Shown: positions 43,330 through 51,475 of the stretch, one piece after another
Layout of the letters: every line of letters begins with the position of its first letter
How positions within the stretch are numbered: position 1 is the first letter of the stretch
NCBI RefSeq assembly: GCF_049065735.1
Contig: NZ_JBAKHD010000007.1
Coordinates: 1-64,000 of the forward strand
Length of the DNA: 64,000 nucleotides
Source of the DNA: Paramesorhizobium sp049065735
Lineage (GTDB): Bacteria > Pseudomonadota > Alphaproteobacteria > Rhizobiales > Rhizobiaceae
Reading direction: 5' to 3'
Notes under the pieces: model-generated
The model's input: the letters and a program-made list of their open reading frames with translations, nothing else
What the model was told of the DNA's origin: nothing
The model's database searches: none
Made by a program: the position numbers and the translations under genes

Positions 43330-43440
43330 CGTAATTTCAGCAGCGTTATAAATACAGTTAATACTTTTATTATTGTGACTTAGTAAGTATATTTATAGTA
43401 TAATTTATGTAAATCATGAGATAAAGCTCATTATTATCGC
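43330..43440. other. AT-rich leader of the amine oxidase/cytochrome pair
   Basis: About 110 bp of strongly AT-rich sequence (for example TTTTATTATTG and TATATTTATAG) in an otherwise GC-rich region, directly before the amine oxidase gene. It probably holds the promoter; a TGAG-ATAAAG-CTCA mini-palindrome lies near 43420. It may also mark a boundary of acquired DNA. Confidence 0.5.
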
Positions 43441-43454
43441 TTCCGGAGAAGACA

Positions 43455-45053
43455 ATGCAGCGAAATATAAATCCGCCTCTTCGCCGGCGCGATTTATTGT
43501 CATTGATCGGCGTGGCGGCTGGCAGCGCGGCCATGTATCAGGCGATGACCAGCTTGGGCTTCGCCTCCGAGTCCGGATATAAGGGGCGAGTCAAGCTGGA
43601 GGGGGATCCGAAGGGCGCCACGGTGCTCATCCTGGGGGCAGGGCTTGCGGGAATGACGGCGGCGCTGGAGCTGCGGCAGGCGGGCTATAAGGTGCGGATT
43701 CTGGAGTATAACCAACGCTCCGGAGGGCGTAACTGGACGCTTCGCGGCGGTGACAGCTATACCGAGCTGGGCGGCGCCACCCAGAAATGCGGGTTCGACG
43801 ACGGGCTCTACATCAATCCCGGTCCATGGCGCATTCCATATCAGCACAGCGGCCTGCTCGATTATTGCAAAAGGCTGGGTGTCAAGCTCGAGCCGTTCCA
43901 GCAGGCGAACCACAATGCCTATCTGCATTCCTCCAAGGCGTTCGGCGGCAAGCCGCAGCGCGTGCGTGAAATTCAGGGCGATTTCCAGGGCCATATATCG
44001 GAATTGCTGGCCAAGGCTGCCCAGAAAGGCAAGCTTAACGATGCGGTGGCAACCGAAGACCAGGAAATGCTGCTGGAGGCGCTGAAATCCTGGGGGATGC
44101 TCGACAATAATTATGCCTATAAGGCCAGCGTAACCCCGAACACCGTACGGGGCTGCGAGAAGGACCCGGGCGGCGGTATCGGCGCCGCACCCATAGCGGG
44201 ACAGGTGCTCGGCCTCTCCGATATCTTGAGCTCGCGCCTATGGATCGCCCTTCGCTCCTATTTCATCTACGAGCTGCAGGCGACGATGTTCGAGCCGGTC
44301 GGCGGCATGGACATGATCGGCAAGGCATTTACCCGCGAGGTCGGCGATCTCATCACCCATAACGCCAAGGTCACGAAGATCCAGCAGGACGGCAAGGGCG
44401 TGACCGTGACATACGAGAACGTGCAAAATCCCGGTGAGACGCAGCAGGCGACCGCGCAGTGGTGCATATGCACGATCCCGCTGACCATTCTCAGCCAGAT
44501 CGAGATGAACGTCAGCCCATCCATGCTGGCGGCGATCAATGCGGTGCCTTACGCGGCGTCTGTCAAGGTCGGGCTGCAGTTCAAGCGCCGCTTCTGGGAG
44601 GAGGACGAGAATATTTTCGGCGGGGTCAGCTATACCGATCTGCCCATCAGCCAGATTTCCTATCCCAGCACCGATTTCAATACCGGCGGCAAGGGCGTGC
44701 TTCTCGGCTGCTATACCTGGAACGGGCCGGACTCCTACGAACTGACCGCGAAACCGCCCGATCAGCGCGTAAAGCTTGCTGTCGATTATGGCGCGCAGAT
44801 TCATCTGCAATATAAGCAGGAGTTCGAGAACGGCATCTCTGTCGCCTGGCATCGGTCGCCCTTTACGCTTGGCGCGGCGGGTGACTGGACCGATGAGGCG
44901 CGCAAGCAGCATTATTACCATCTGTGCAAGATCGATGGCCGCATCGTTCTGGCAGGCGAGCATTGCTCCTATCTGCCGGCGTGGCAGGAGGGGGCAATCC
45001 TCTCGTCGCTGGATGCCATCACGCGGTTGCATAAGCGTGTGTTGGCAGGATGA
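43455..45053 (+). CDS. Tat-exported flavin monoamine/amino-acid oxidoreductase
   Basis: 532 residues of the flavin amine oxidase family. The N terminus has a twin-arginine signal (RRRDLLSLIG, residues 10-19, then a hydrophobic stretch), so the folded flavoprotein should be exported. FAD binding: GAGLAG (61-66), SGGRNWTLRGG after it, and the C-terminal LAGEHCSYLPAWQEGAILSS. It would oxidise a primary or secondary amine or amino acid. CGGAGAAG precedes the ATG. The stop overlaps the start of a c-type cytochrome gene (ATGA), implying electrons may go to the cytochrome rather than oxygen, as shown for NicA2 of Pseudomonas putida. Substrate unknown. Confidence 0.9.
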   Translation: MQRNINPPLRRRDLLSLIGVAAGSAAMYQAMTSLGFASESGYKGRVKLEGDPKGATVLILGAGLAGMTAALELRQAGYKVRILEYNQRSGGRNWTLRGGDSYTELGGATQKCGFDDGLYINPGPWRIPYQHSGLLDYCKRLGVKLEPFQQANHNAYLHSSKAFGGKPQRVREIQGDFQGHISELLAKAAQKGKLNDAVATEDQEMLLEALKSWGMLDNNYAYKASVTPNTVRGCEKDPGGGIGAAPIAGQVLGLSDILSSRLWIALRSYFIYELQATMFEPVGGMDMIGKAFTREVGDLITHNAKVTKIQQDGKGVTVTYENVQNPGETQQATAQWCICTIPLTILSQIEMNVSPSMLAAINAVPYAASVKVGLQFKRRFWEEDENIFGGVSYTDLPISQISYPSTDFNTGGKGVLLGCYTWNGPDSYELTAKPPDQRVKLAVDYGAQIHLQYKQEFENGISVAWHRSPFTLGAAGDWTDEARKQHYYHLCKIDGRIVLAGEHCSYLPAWQEGAILSSLDAITRLHKRVLAG

Positions 45054-45514
45054 CCGCCATGCACCGGATCAGTCCAACAAGGCGCCTCACCATGAACATG
45101 CAACCCCTGAGACTTTTCCGCCTGTCATTCCTGATCATGGTCGTCATTTGCGCGTCCGAGGCTGCGGCGGATAGCCGGAAGTCGAACAACGCATCCCCCG
45201 ATATCAGCGGGCAAACCGATTTTCAGGAGCAGGCCGGTGCGGCGCTCTATGCCGATTCCTGCCAGGCCTGTCATATGGACAAGGGGCAGGGCGCGGCCGG
45301 AGCGGGGCGATATCCTGCTTTGGCTGACAATCCCAACCTCGCGGAAAGCAGCTATCCCGTCTATATCGTGCTGCATGGACTGGACGGTATGCCGCCGGTC
45401 GGGCAGATGATGAGCGATGCGCAGGTGGCCGCGGTCATCAATTACGTCCGCACCCATTTCGGCAATAATTACAAGGATGCGGTGACGGCCAGGGACGTGG
45501 CCGCCGCCCGGTAG
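45050..45514 (+). CDS. Periplasmic c-type cytochrome
   Basis: 154 residues: signal peptide (about 18-40, RLFRLSFLIMVVICASEAAA), then one class I cytochrome c domain with haem-binding CQACH (71-75), the PALADNPNL region, and a probable Met ligand in LDGMPPVG (Met114). The start overlaps the amine oxidase stop by ATGA, so the two are translated together and both are exported. Its likely job is to accept electrons from the flavoenzyme and pass them to the respiratory chain. It ends 28 bp from the convergent ABC permease gene. Confidence 0.9.
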   Translation: MTAMHRISPTRRLTMNMQPLRLFRLSFLIMVVICASEAAADSRKSNNASPDISGQTDFQEQAGAALYADSCQACHMDKGQGAAGAGRYPALADNPNLAESSYPVYIVLHGLDGMPPVGQMMSDAQVAAVINYVRTHFGNNYKDAVTARDVAAAR

Positions 45515-45542
45515 GCAATCCCGGCCAAAACGCTTCGACCGG

Positions 45543-46442
45543 TTATTCCTTCACCGCGCCCGTCATCGAAGACACGTAATAATCGACGAAAAAGGAATAG
45601 AGCAGCACCACCGGCAGCGAGCCGAAGAGCGCGCCGGCCATCAGCGAGCCCCATTCGAACACGTCGCCGCGCACCAGCTCGGTGAGGACGCCGACTGGGA
45701 TGGTCTTGTTCTCGGAGGACTGGATGAAGGTCAGTGCGTAGATGAACTCGTTCCACGACAGCGTGAAGGCGAAGATGCCGGCGGAAATCAGCCCCGGCAC
45801 GGCCAGCGGCAGGATGATCTTTATGAGGATCTGCCAGCGCGACGCGCCGTCGACCAGCGCGCTTTCCTCAAGCTCGAACGGGATCGAGCGGAAATAGCCC
45901 ATCAGCAGCCAGGTGCAGAAGGGGATGAGGAAGGTCGGATAGGTGAAGATCAGCGCCAGCTTGGTATCATAGATGCCGAAATTGAAGACGAGCACCGCCA
46001 GCGGGATGAACAGGATCGACGGCGGCACGAGATAGGCGAGGAAGATGAGCAGGCCCACTGCGCGCGCGCCTGTGAAGCGGATGCGCTCGATGGCATAAGC
46101 GGCGAAGACCGATGCGGCGAGCGACAGGAATGTCGCTGAGACCGCCACCACCATGGTGTTGAGAAGCCAGCCCGGATAGGACGTCTCAAAAAGCAGATAT
46201 TTGATATGGTCGAGCGTCGGCCCGACCACCCAGAACGGGCTGTAATTGCTGTAATCCGTCAGCTGCGAATTGGGTTTTACCGCCGTGATCGCCATCCAGT
46301 AGAACGGGAAGAGCAGCACGAAGACGAAGACCGCCAGCGGCAGGTAAAGCACGACGACCCGCCGCGGCAGGCGGTTCAAATAGCTCATACCCTCCGCGTC
46401 GTCGCGCAAGGTCGCGGGGGCGGTATCGGTTTGCATGGTCAT
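45543..46442 (-). CDS. Carbohydrate ABC transporter permease (MalG type)
   Basis: 299 residues from the ATG at 46442 (GAGAGGTGAT upstream; a further 12 residues upstream are possible). Six TM helices and the EAA loop ELEESALVDGASRWQILIKIILPLAVPG identify a CUT1 MalG-like permease. It forms the membrane channel with the permease encoded 11 bp upstream, the UgpC-type ATPase (49386) and the binding protein (47608). Linkage to tetronate genes suggests a four-carbon sugar acid or polyol as cargo. Confidence 0.92.
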   Translation of the reverse strand: MTMQTDTAPATLRDDAEGMSYLNRLPRRVVVLYLPLAVFVFVLLFPFYWMAITAVKPNSQLTDYSNYSPFWVVGPTLDHIKYLLFETSYPGWLLNTMVVAVSATFLSLAASVFAAYAIERIRFTGARAVGLLIFLAYLVPPSILFIPLAVLVFNFGIYDTKLALIFTYPTFLIPFCTWLLMGYFRSIPFELEESALVDGASRWQILIKIILPLAVPGLISAGIFAFTLSWNEFIYALTFIQSSENKTIPVGVLTELVRGDVFEWGSLMAGALFGSLPVVLLYSFFVDYYVSSMTGAVKE

Positions 46443-46453
46443 GGGATCACCTC

Positions 46454-47395
46454 TCAATCCTGGCCGCCCTGCTGCCATTTGCGGCGCTGCAGACCGAAGA
46501 AGCTGAACATGATGGCGGCGAGCAGGAAGGGGATCATCGCCACTGCGATGGCCGCGCCTTCGCCAAGCTGGCCGCCGGGAATGCCGCGCTGGAAGGAAAG
46601 CGTCGCCATCAGATGGGTCGCGTTGACCGGGCCGCCCTTGGTCAGCACATAGATCAACTGGAAATCGGTGAAAGTGAAGAGCACCGAGAAGGTCATTACC
46701 ACGGCGATGATCGGCGTCAGCATCGGCAGCGTCACATAGCGGAAGCGCTGCCAGCCCGTCGCCCCGTCGAGCGAGGCGGCCTCCTGCAGCGATTGCGGAA
46801 TGGTCTGCAGCCCCGCGAGCAGCGATATGGCGACGAAGGGAATGCCGCGCCAGACATTGGCCGCGATGACAGACGCGCGGGCGTTATTGGGGTCCCCAAG
46901 GAAATTGATCGGCCGGTCGATGAGGCCGAGTTCCATCAGCGACCATGAGAGGATGGAAAATTGGGAATCGAAGATCCACCAGAAAGCCAGCGCCGAGAGC
47001 ACCGTTGGCACCACCCATGGCAGAAGCACGATGGCGCGGAAGAAGGATTTGAACGGCAGCCTCTCGTTGAGCAGCAAGGCCAGCCAGAGGCCGAGCCCGA
47101 ATTTCAGCACCGAGGCGACGATGGTGTAAAGCAGGGTGTTGAAGACGGCGAGCCAAAAGACCGAGTCCTCTGCCAGATATTGATAGTTTTCCAGCCCGAT
47201 GAAGATTCCGGGGCGCCCGATGCGCGTATCGGTGAAGCCGAGCCACACGCCCAGCCCCAGCGGATAGGTCAGAAAGCACAAGAGAAACACCGCCGCCGGC
47301 AGCATGAACAGAAAGGCCAGCATTTTGCCGTTCTGCATCAGGGCGGAGAAGGAAAAACCGGTCTTCTCGGATGGTAACGTGGTGATCGACGACAT
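46454..47395 (-). CDS. Carbohydrate ABC transporter permease (MalF type)
   Basis: 313 residues with six TM helices and the EAA loop IPQSLQEAASLDGATGWQRFRYVTLPML. The LSFQRGIPGGQLGEGAAIAV C-terminal part is typical of CUT1 MalF/UgpA-like partners. It lies between the binding-protein gene (upstream on the same strand) and the second permease. The 212-bp gap before it contains a GC-rich inverted repeat. Confidence 0.92.
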   Translation of the reverse strand: MSSITTLPSEKTGFSFSALMQNGKMLAFLFMLPAAVFLLCFLTYPLGLGVWLGFTDTRIGRPGIFIGLENYQYLAEDSVFWLAVFNTLLYTIVASVLKFGLGLWLALLLNERLPFKSFFRAIVLLPWVVPTVLSALAFWWIFDSQFSILSWSLMELGLIDRPINFLGDPNNARASVIAANVWRGIPFVAISLLAGLQTIPQSLQEAASLDGATGWQRFRYVTLPMLTPIIAVVMTFSVLFTFTDFQLIYVLTKGGPVNATHLMATLSFQRGIPGGQLGEGAAIAVAMIPFLLAAIMFSFFGLQRRKWQQGGQD

Positions 47396-47448
47396 CGGAT
47401 ATCTCCGGTGAATTTCGTGGGGACATCTGCCGGGGCCGGTCGGCTCGC

Positions 47449-47600
47449 ACCCTCCTTCCCCCCTGCGGGGAAGGTGTCCGCGTTAGCGGACGGATGGGGG
47501 TGGTGGCGAATGCGCTTTTGCTAGAGACCTTGGCGCAAACGTCACCACCCCCACCCGACCCTGACGGGCCACCCTCCCCGCAAGGGGGAGGAAGGGGTGC
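47449..47600. repeat. GC-rich inverted repeat element
   Basis: The arms (about 47449-47505 and 47543-47600) are imperfect reverse complements: GCACCCTCCTTCC at the left end and GGAGGAAGGGGTGC at the right end, with GGGGGTGGTG/CACCACCCCC inside. The same family occurs at 49160-49365. It lies between the binding-protein and permease genes. Confidence 0.65.
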
Positions 47601-47607
47601 TAGACCT

Positions 47608-48921
47608 TTACACCCGGTAATACCTGTTCGCCCGCCGCTCCGCCTCAGCCGCCGCGTCTTCCGGCGATTTCTGGCCCGTCACCGCCTGGGCGAACATATC
47701 CACCAGCACGTAATCGGCCATCGTACCCGCCGAGGCGTAGCCGAGCGGGCCGGCATAACCATTGGGGCGCAGGGTTTCCGAGGCGCGGGCGTAAGGGGCG
47801 TGGATCGGGTCGGCCTTCCACACCGGATTGTCGGCGAAAGCCTTGAGCGGCTGGCAGCAATAGGCGCTGGAGCCTTCGAGCCAGGCATTCATCTGGTCGG
47901 CTTCCATCATGAATTTGATGTAGGCCTTGGCGGCTTCCGGATATTTGGTGTGCTTGAAGGTGAGGAGCGAGCTTGTCTGGGCGAGTTCCACGCTCTTGCC
48001 GACCGGGCCGACGGGGAAGTTGGTCGCGCGAATGTCGGTGGCAAGCTCCGCCAGCGCCGGATCCTTCTTCGCCGCGTAGTAGAGCGACACGCCATTGGCC
48101 GTCAGCGAGACCTGCCCCGCAAGGAAGGCGCGGTTGTTGTTGATGTCGAGCCAGCTTTCCGTGCCGGGGATGAAGGTGTCATAGAGCGCCTTGGCATAAT
48201 TGATCGCGGCGATGGTTTCGGGGCTGTTGATGGTGACCTTGCCGCTCTCGTCGACCATCTGGCCGCCATGGCTCCAGAGCAGCCAATGGGCGTAATTGTT
48301 GCCGTCGCCGACCGCCTTGCCATGCGGGAAACCGGCAGGGGTGCCCTTGGCCTTCAACGCCTTGCACAGTTCGAGGAAGCCCGCCGTATCCTTCGGGAAT
48401 TCGCTGAACCCCGCCGCCTTCATTTGGCTGTCGCGATAGCAGATGGCATTGCCGATCGTGGTCAGCGGAACGGCGATGAACTGGTCGCCGCGCGCCGCAT
48501 AGCCGCGCAGGCCGTCATACCAGCCGCCATATTTATTGCCGAGATAATTGGCGAGCTCGGTCATATCGATGAGCTTGTCCGGATATTGATGCGCGTCGTC
48601 GAACCAGCACATCACGATATCGGGTCCGGAGCCGACATTGGCGGCAACGGCGGCTTTGGGGCGGATATCCTCCCAGCTTTCCTTGTCGATGCGCACCTCG
48701 ACGCCGGTCGCGTCGGTGAATTTCTTGGTATTGGCGAGCCAGGCGTCCTCGTCACCCTTGACGAAAGGCGTCCAGCGCAAAAGCCGCAGGCTCGCGCCTT
48801 CCTCCGGCTTGTAACTCGGCTCGCTCTGCGCGAATGACTGGCGTAGTCCCAGCGCATTCATCCCGGCAAGACCGGCAAAGCCCGCCGAACCGGCGATAAA
48901 ATCACGTCTCCTGATTGGCAT
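47608..48921 (-). CDS. ABC transporter substrate-binding protein, family 1
   Basis: 437 residues with a twin-arginine-like signal (MPIRRRDFIAGSAGFAGLAG), then a family 1 extracellular solute-binding fold (LLRWTPFVKGDEDAWLANTKKFTDATGVEVRI, WFDDAHQYPDKLIDMTELA). It captures the solute in the periplasm for the two permeases encoded downstream. GAGGGAAT precedes the ATG. The Tat-type rather than Sec signal is unusual for sugar binders but known in rhizobia. Ligand inferred to be a tetronate or related polyol from the neighbouring catabolic genes. Confidence 0.9.
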   Translation of the reverse strand: MPIRRRDFIAGSAGFAGLAGMNALGLRQSFAQSEPSYKPEEGASLRLLRWTPFVKGDEDAWLANTKKFTDATGVEVRIDKESWEDIRPKAAVAANVGSGPDIVMCWFDDAHQYPDKLIDMTELANYLGNKYGGWYDGLRGYAARGDQFIAVPLTTIGNAICYRDSQMKAAGFSEFPKDTAGFLELCKALKAKGTPAGFPHGKAVGDGNNYAHWLLWSHGGQMVDESGKVTINSPETIAAINYAKALYDTFIPGTESWLDINNNRAFLAGQVSLTANGVSLYYAAKKDPALAELATDIRATNFPVGPVGKSVELAQTSSLLTFKHTKYPEAAKAYIKFMMEADQMNAWLEGSSAYCCQPLKAFADNPVWKADPIHAPYARASETLRPNGYAGPLGYASAGTMADYVLVDMFAQAVTGQKSPEDAAAEAERRANRYYRV

Positions 48922-49385
48922 GATATTCCCTCCCTTGATCGCGCATGGTCCCGAAAAGGATCAAGCCATGCGGCTAAAAACGGGACCCGATATCTCCAGC
49001 AATCACCGTCCCGGATGTGACTGCCGCCTGTTGGACCGGCCAGCGTTCAGGAACACCCTCCTCGTGTTCTCTGATTGCGGACCGACAGATTTGAACCACT
49101 TTATGCTTTGACGGAATCGCTGGATATATCCTCTCATCCGTCGACGCTGGGCAGGTTGGCGCCCTCCTTCCCCCTGCGGGGATTGAGGAGTGTCGGCCGC
49201 AGGCCGAGGAAAAGCCAACGATTTGGCTTTTCCAGCGACGAACGTCCGCGTTAGCGGACGGATGGGGGTGGCGACGTGCCTCAACGGGCAATTACATCGC
49301 GCTGCCTTTACTACCCCCACCCGCCCCTATCGGGCCACCCTCCCCGCAAGGGGGAGGGAGGGCGCTAGTCGCCCGGCGCTTCCAT
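48922..49385. other. 464-bp intergenic region between ATPase and binding protein
   Basis: No gene seen. Near the binding-protein end is a small inverted repeat (GGTCCCG 48947-48953 with CGGGACC 48981-48987, and GCATGG/CCATGC overlapping). The part next to the ATPase gene is the repeat element at 49160-49365. The region may hold the promoter for a separate transporter transcript. Confidence 0.5.
49160..49365. repeat. GC-rich inverted repeat element with inner hairpin insertion
   Basis: Same family as 47449-47600 (CCCTCCTTCCCCCTGCGGGG at the left end, CCCCGCAAGGGGGAGGGAGGG at the right as the matching arm). The left arm is interrupted by about 60 bp containing a further perfect hairpin, GAAAAGCCAA/TTGGCTTTTC, and a GGCCGCAGGCC mini-palindrome. 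Confidence 0.65.
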
Positions 49386-50453
49386 CTAACTCGACAACCT
49401 CTCCCCCGTTTCCGCATCGAACAAATGCACATGATCCGCGTCGATGGAGACATGGATCGTCTCGCCCGGCTTTGCCTGCACGCGCTCGCGGAACACGCAG
49501 GTCACATCGCTGCCGCCAAGCCGGGCGATCATCTGCGTTTCATAGCCTGTCGGCTCGATCACCACGGCTTCGGCAGGTAGCCCCGCCGGATCGAGATGGA
49601 TATATTCGGGGCGCAGGCCGTAGATCAGGTCGCGCCCCTCCGCCCGTGCCGAGGGGTTGGCGACCGGCAATTGCGTTCCGTCCCTGGTCACGAATTTGGT
49701 GCGGTCGTTGGGGCTGAGCCTGCCCGGGATCATGTTCATCGCCGGCGAACCGATGAACCCGGCGACGAACAGATTGGCCGGCCTGTCATAGAGATCGAGC
49801 GGCGCGCCGATCTGCTCGACGATGCCGTCATGCATGACGACGATCTTGTCGGCCATGGTCATCGCCTCGATCTGGTCGTGCGTGACATAGACGGTGGTGG
49901 TCTTCAGCCGCTGGTGCAGCTCCTTGATCTCCGCACGCATGGCGACGCGCAGCTTGGCATCGAGGTTGGAAAGCGGCTCGTCGAAGAGAAACACTTGCGG
50001 ATCGCGCACGATGGCGCGGCCCATGGCGACGCGCTGGCGCTGGCCGCCCGACAATTGCCGGGGATAGCGGTCGAGAAGCTTGGCAAGGCCCAGGATTTCC
50101 GCCGCGCCGTTGACGCGCTTGGCTATTTCCTCCTTCGCCGTGCCCGCCAGCTTCAGCGAAAAGGCCATGTTGTCGGCAACCGTCATATGCGGATAGAGCG
50201 CATAGTTCTGGAACACCATGGCAATGTCGCGGTCCTTGGGCGGGACGGTGTTGACGACGCGATTGCCGATACGGATTTCTCCGGCGGAAATGTTTTCGAG
50301 CCCTGCCAGCATCCGTAGCAGCGTCGATTTCCCGCAGCCGGACGGCCCGACCAGAATGACGAACTCGCCATCGTCGATATCGACATTGACACCTTTGATG
50401 ACGGGCACCGCCCCGAAGGACTTCCGCACATCGACGAAATTTACCGCTGCCAT
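49386..50453 (-). CDS. ABC transporter ATP-binding protein, UgpC/MalK type
   Basis: 355 residues: Walker A GPSGCGKST, Q-loop FQNYALYP, signature LSGGQRQRVAMGRA, Walker B VFLFDEPLSNLDA, H-loop VTHDQ, and a C-terminal regulatory OB-fold domain (residues ~240-355, YGLRPEYIHL). It drives the two permeases encoded further along the strand. GGAGGAGCG precedes the ATG. It is separated from the binding-protein gene by 464 bp with repeats, so the ATPase may be read with the upstream catabolic genes. Confidence 0.93.
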   Translation of the reverse strand: MAAVNFVDVRKSFGAVPVIKGVNVDIDDGEFVILVGPSGCGKSTLLRMLAGLENISAGEIRIGNRVVNTVPPKDRDIAMVFQNYALYPHMTVADNMAFSLKLAGTAKEEIAKRVNGAAEILGLAKLLDRYPRQLSGGQRQRVAMGRAIVRDPQVFLFDEPLSNLDAKLRVAMRAEIKELHQRLKTTTVYVTHDQIEAMTMADKIVVMHDGIVEQIGAPLDLYDRPANLFVAGFIGSPAMNMIPGRLSPNDRTKFVTRDGTQLPVANPSARAEGRDLIYGLRPEYIHLDPAGLPAEAVVIEPTGYETQMIARLGGSDVTCVFRERVQAKPGETIHVSIDADHVHLFDAETGERLSS

Positions 50454-50509
50454 TTCCGCTCCTCCCAGAGTGCCTGTCTATATGTTCGATTGAACCGTTT
50501 GCGGGACAG

Positions 50510-50671
50510 TACCCCCCTCTGGCCTGCCGGCCATCTCCCCCTCAAGGGGGGAGATTGGCTGACGCGGCTGTCTGCCCTTGTTCCGCAACATATGCGATTG
50601 GTGCCGGACGTCTGTGAAAGCGTAATCTCCCCCCTTGAGGGGGAGATGCCCGGCAGGGTAGAGGGGGGTGC
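50510..50671. repeat. Inverted repeat element between ATPase and SDR genes
   Basis: The arms TACCCCCCTCTGGCCTGCCGG ... AATCTCCCCCC / GAGGGGGAGAT ... GGTAGAGGGGGGTG pair over about 50 nt (50510-50565 with 50622-50671). The sequence differs from the 47449/49160 family but has the same long-stem design. It fills most of the 244-bp gap. Confidence 0.65.
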
Positions 50672-50697
50672 CTGTGCCTCGCGCTTCCATCACCCCT

Positions 50698-51474
50698 CTA
50701 TCCCCGCCCCACCAACGGCATCTTCGTCGCCATGACCGTCATATCAAGCACATTCGCATCGAGCGGCAGGCTCGCCATGTAGATGATCGCGTTGGCGATA
50801 TGTTCAACCGCTATCGTCGGCTCGCTGGCGATTTCGCCATTGGCCTGCATGACGCCGCTGCTCATCTTCGAGGTCATGTCGGTGGAGGCATTGCCGATAT
50901 CGATCTGGCCGCAGGCGATATCGAAGGGTCGTCCGTCGAGCGCGGTCGATTTCGTCAGCCCCGTGATGGCGTGCTTCGTCGCCGTATAGGGCGCCGAATG
51001 CGGGCGCGGGGTCGTCGCAGAAACGGAGCCATTGTTGATGATGCGCCCGCCGCGCGGTGTTTGCGACTTCATCAGCCGCATGGCCTGCTGCGTGCAGAGG
51101 AAAGCGCCGGTCAGATTGGCCGAGAGGATGGCGCTCCATTGTTCGAAGGTGATTTCCTCCATCGGCACCGCTGGCACGTTGATCCCGGCATTGTTGACGA
51201 GGAGGTCGAGCCGCCCGAAACTGCTCTCGATCTCATCGAAAAGCGCCTTGACCGCTTGCGGGTCGCCGACATCCGCAATGACCGGTTTGACCGTGCCGCC
51301 GGTCTTCGCCGCCATTTCGCGCGCGGCATTATCGAGCACGTCAGCCCGCCGCCCGCTGATGACCACGGTATAGCCCTCCGCGCTCAGCGCCTCGGCGATG
51401 GCGCGGCCAACGCCGGTGCCTCCGCCGGTCACCAGCGCGATCTTTCCCTCTCCCGATCTTCCCTTTGACGCCAT
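50698..51474 (-). CDS. SDR family oxidoreductase in tetronate locus
   Basis: 258 residues from the ATG at 51474 (an in-frame extension to 51573 overlaps the DenD gene). TGGGTGVG binds the nucleotide, NNAG is central, and Tyr-x3-Lys (YTATK) follows Ser in NGSVSATTP. The C-terminal MTVMATKMPLVGRG is typical of a branch of polyol/sugar-acid SDRs. It is coupled to DenD (1-bp gap) and may oxidise another four-carbon substrate carried by the same ABC system. No tested family member is recalled with confidence. Confidence 0.82.
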   Translation of the reverse strand: MASKGRSGEGKIALVTGGGTGVGRAIAEALSAEGYTVVISGRRADVLDNAAREMAAKTGGTVKPVIADVGDPQAVKALFDEIESSFGRLDLLVNNAGINVPAVPMEEITFEQWSAILSANLTGAFLCTQQAMRLMKSQTPRGGRIINNGSVSATTPRPHSAPYTATKHAITGLTKSTALDGRPFDIACGQIDIGNASTDMTSKMSSGVMQANGEIASEPTIAVEHIANAIIYMASLPLDANVLDMTVMATKMPLVGRG

Positions 51475-51475
51475 G

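Noticed and set aside
43100..43334. Short ORFs inside the 272-bp element
   Set aside because: They read through the palindromic arms and give the same peptide-like pattern (HSCACHRNPCL) wherever the arm occurs; no ribosome site.
47494..48837. 447-residue ORF on the plus strand
   Set aside because: Antisense to the substrate-binding protein gene and starting inside a repeat element; composition is typical of a shadow frame.
47449..50671. CRISPR array
   Set aside because: The repeats are inverted long-stem elements, not regular direct repeats with unique spacers, and no cas genes are present.
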